Assembly (NCBI RefSeq): GCF_009827055.1
Contig: NZ_WUMK01000006.1
Span: 62,001-126,000 of the forward strand
Direction: 5' to 3'
Length of the DNA stretch: 64,000 nt
Source: Shinella kummerowiae
Lineage (GTDB): Bacteria > Pseudomonadota > Alphaproteobacteria > Rhizobiales > Rhizobiaceae
In this document: positions 63,562 through 64,000 of the stretch, piece by piece
Position numbering within the stretch: position 1 is the first letter of the stretch
How the letters are laid out: each line of letters begins with the position of its first letter
Made by a program: the position numbers and the translations under genes
Notes under the pieces: generated by a model
Told to the model about the DNA's origin: nothing
The model's input: the letters and a program-made list of their open reading frames with translations, nothing else
Databases searched by the model: none

Positions 63562-63580
63562 TACTCCGCTTCCCGGAGTA
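63562..63580 (-). promoter_or_regulatory. Probable HigA operator
   Basis: Perfect inverted repeat TACTCC-N7-GGAGTA directly upstream of higB. HigA proteins bind such short palindromes in their own promoter. The inner part of the repeat also resembles a ribosome site (GGAGTA), so its role is inferred. Confidence 0.5.
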
Positions 63581-63596
63581 CATCCAGCGGAAAACC

Positions 63597-64000
63597 TCAC
63601 GGCTTTTTCCACTCCGGCATGCGCTTGTCGAGAAAGGCGCCGATGCCCTCCTGCGCGTCGTCGGCGAACATGTTGTCCACCATGGTGGCGACGGCGACGT
63701 CGTAGGCATCCGCCAGCGGCAGACCGGCCTGGGCGCGCATCGCGGCCTTGCCGATGCGCAACGCCTGCGGCGACTTCGAGGCGATGACGGCGGCGTATTT
63801 GTCGACGACCTGGCGGAGATATTGCTGCGGCACGATACGATTGACGAGGCCGAAATCCTTCGCGGTCGAGGCGTCGATGGTCTCGCCGGTGAGCAGCATC
63901 TCCATCGCCTGCTTGGGATGGGCGGCGCGGGTGACGGCAACCATCGGCGTCGAGCAGAACAGGCCGATATTGACGCCCGGCGTGCAAAAGGTCGAGGTAT
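63597..64000 (-). CDS. Enoyl-CoA hydratase/isomerase family protein (N-terminus cut by window edge)
   Basis: C-terminal 134 residues of a crotonase-family enzyme; the N-terminal part, with most of the oxyanion hole, is beyond position 64000. Visible are TFCTPGVNIGLFCSTPMVAVTRA (the helix with the catalytic region), AMEMLLTGETIDASTAKDFGLVNRIVP and the C-terminal FADDAQEGIGAFLDKRMPEWKK. The substrate cannot be told. It lies 45 bases upstream of higB on the same strand. Confidence 0.92.
   Translation of the reverse strand, partial: TSTFCTPGVNIGLFCSTPMVAVTRAAHPKQAMEMLLTGETIDASTAKDFGLVNRIVPQQYLRQVVDKYAAVIASKSPQALRIGKAAMRAQAGLPLADAYDVAVATMVDNMFADDAQEGIGAFLDKRMPEWKKP

Noticed and set aside
1-64000. 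CRISPR arrays, insertion sequences, prophage or phage-defence islands
   Set aside because: No regularly spaced repeats, transposase, integrase or phage structural genes were seen. The only repeats are short palindromes and the duplicated tRNA-Asp and CoA-binding genes.

Overview
The window is chromosomal DNA from an alphaproteobacterium, most likely a member of the Rhizobiaceae (Rhizobium/Agrobacterium/Shinella/Ensifer type). The evidence is high GC, a 14-gene nuo operon interleaved with rhizobial-type accessory genes and followed by birA and an RNase J gene, a fused secDF, and a hut cluster with the formimidoylglutamate deiminase (HutF/HutG) branch. No species call is possible from the sequence alone. 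I see no insertion sequence, prophage, CRISPR array or rRNA gene.

Layout. Positions 1-18568, all on the minus strand, form one long run read from right to left: nuoA-B-C-D, a small secreted protein, nuoE, a membrane protein, nuoF, a helix-hairpin-helix protein, nuoG-H-I-J-K-L-M-N, birA, and rnj (cut by the left edge). This encodes respiratory complex I plus three accessory genes. Positions 18569-21186 are gene-poor, with two identical tRNA-Asp genes, a tRNA-Val gene and a Tat-exported Hint-domain protein. A CHASE2 adenylate cyclase follows. Positions 23149-32695 hold histidine utilisation: hutC and hutF leftward; hutI-hutH-hutG-hutU-yjiH-hutD rightward, with a 12-bp palindromic HutC-type operator in the divergent gap.

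Positions 32778-37225 carry an aldo/keto reductase, a periplasmic basic-amino-acid binding protein, a LysR regulator and a D-arginine-dehydrogenase-like flavoenzyme. The last three look like a small D-/basic-amino-acid catabolic module. Then come secDF, a small membrane-anchored hypothetical, a YhaN/YhaO (Rad50/Mre11-like) pair, a MarR regulator with an apparently leaderless start, and a phytase-like periplasmic protein behind a triple Pho-box repeat.

Positions 48507-54415 are protein homeostasis and nucleoid functions (HU, Lon, ClpX, an MmcQ/YjbR protein, ClpP), with heat-shock-type promoter motifs before lon and clpP. The right end (54689-64000) is mixed metabolism: gamma-glutamyltransferase, a cytochrome P450, a divergent SDR/MarR pair sharing a palindromic operator, a cupin, O-acetylhomoserine sulfhydrylase, two tandem CoA-binding proteins, a DMT-family transporter, a HigBA toxin-antitoxin pair, and the C-terminal part of an enoyl-CoA hydratase cut by the right edge.

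Most of the window is ordinary core genome. The parts worth following up are the accessory genes inside the nuo operon (including a duplicated helix-hairpin-helix tail), the Hint protein, the YjiH transporter in the hut operon, the large inverted repeat before the binding-protein gene, and several start-codon or operator details.
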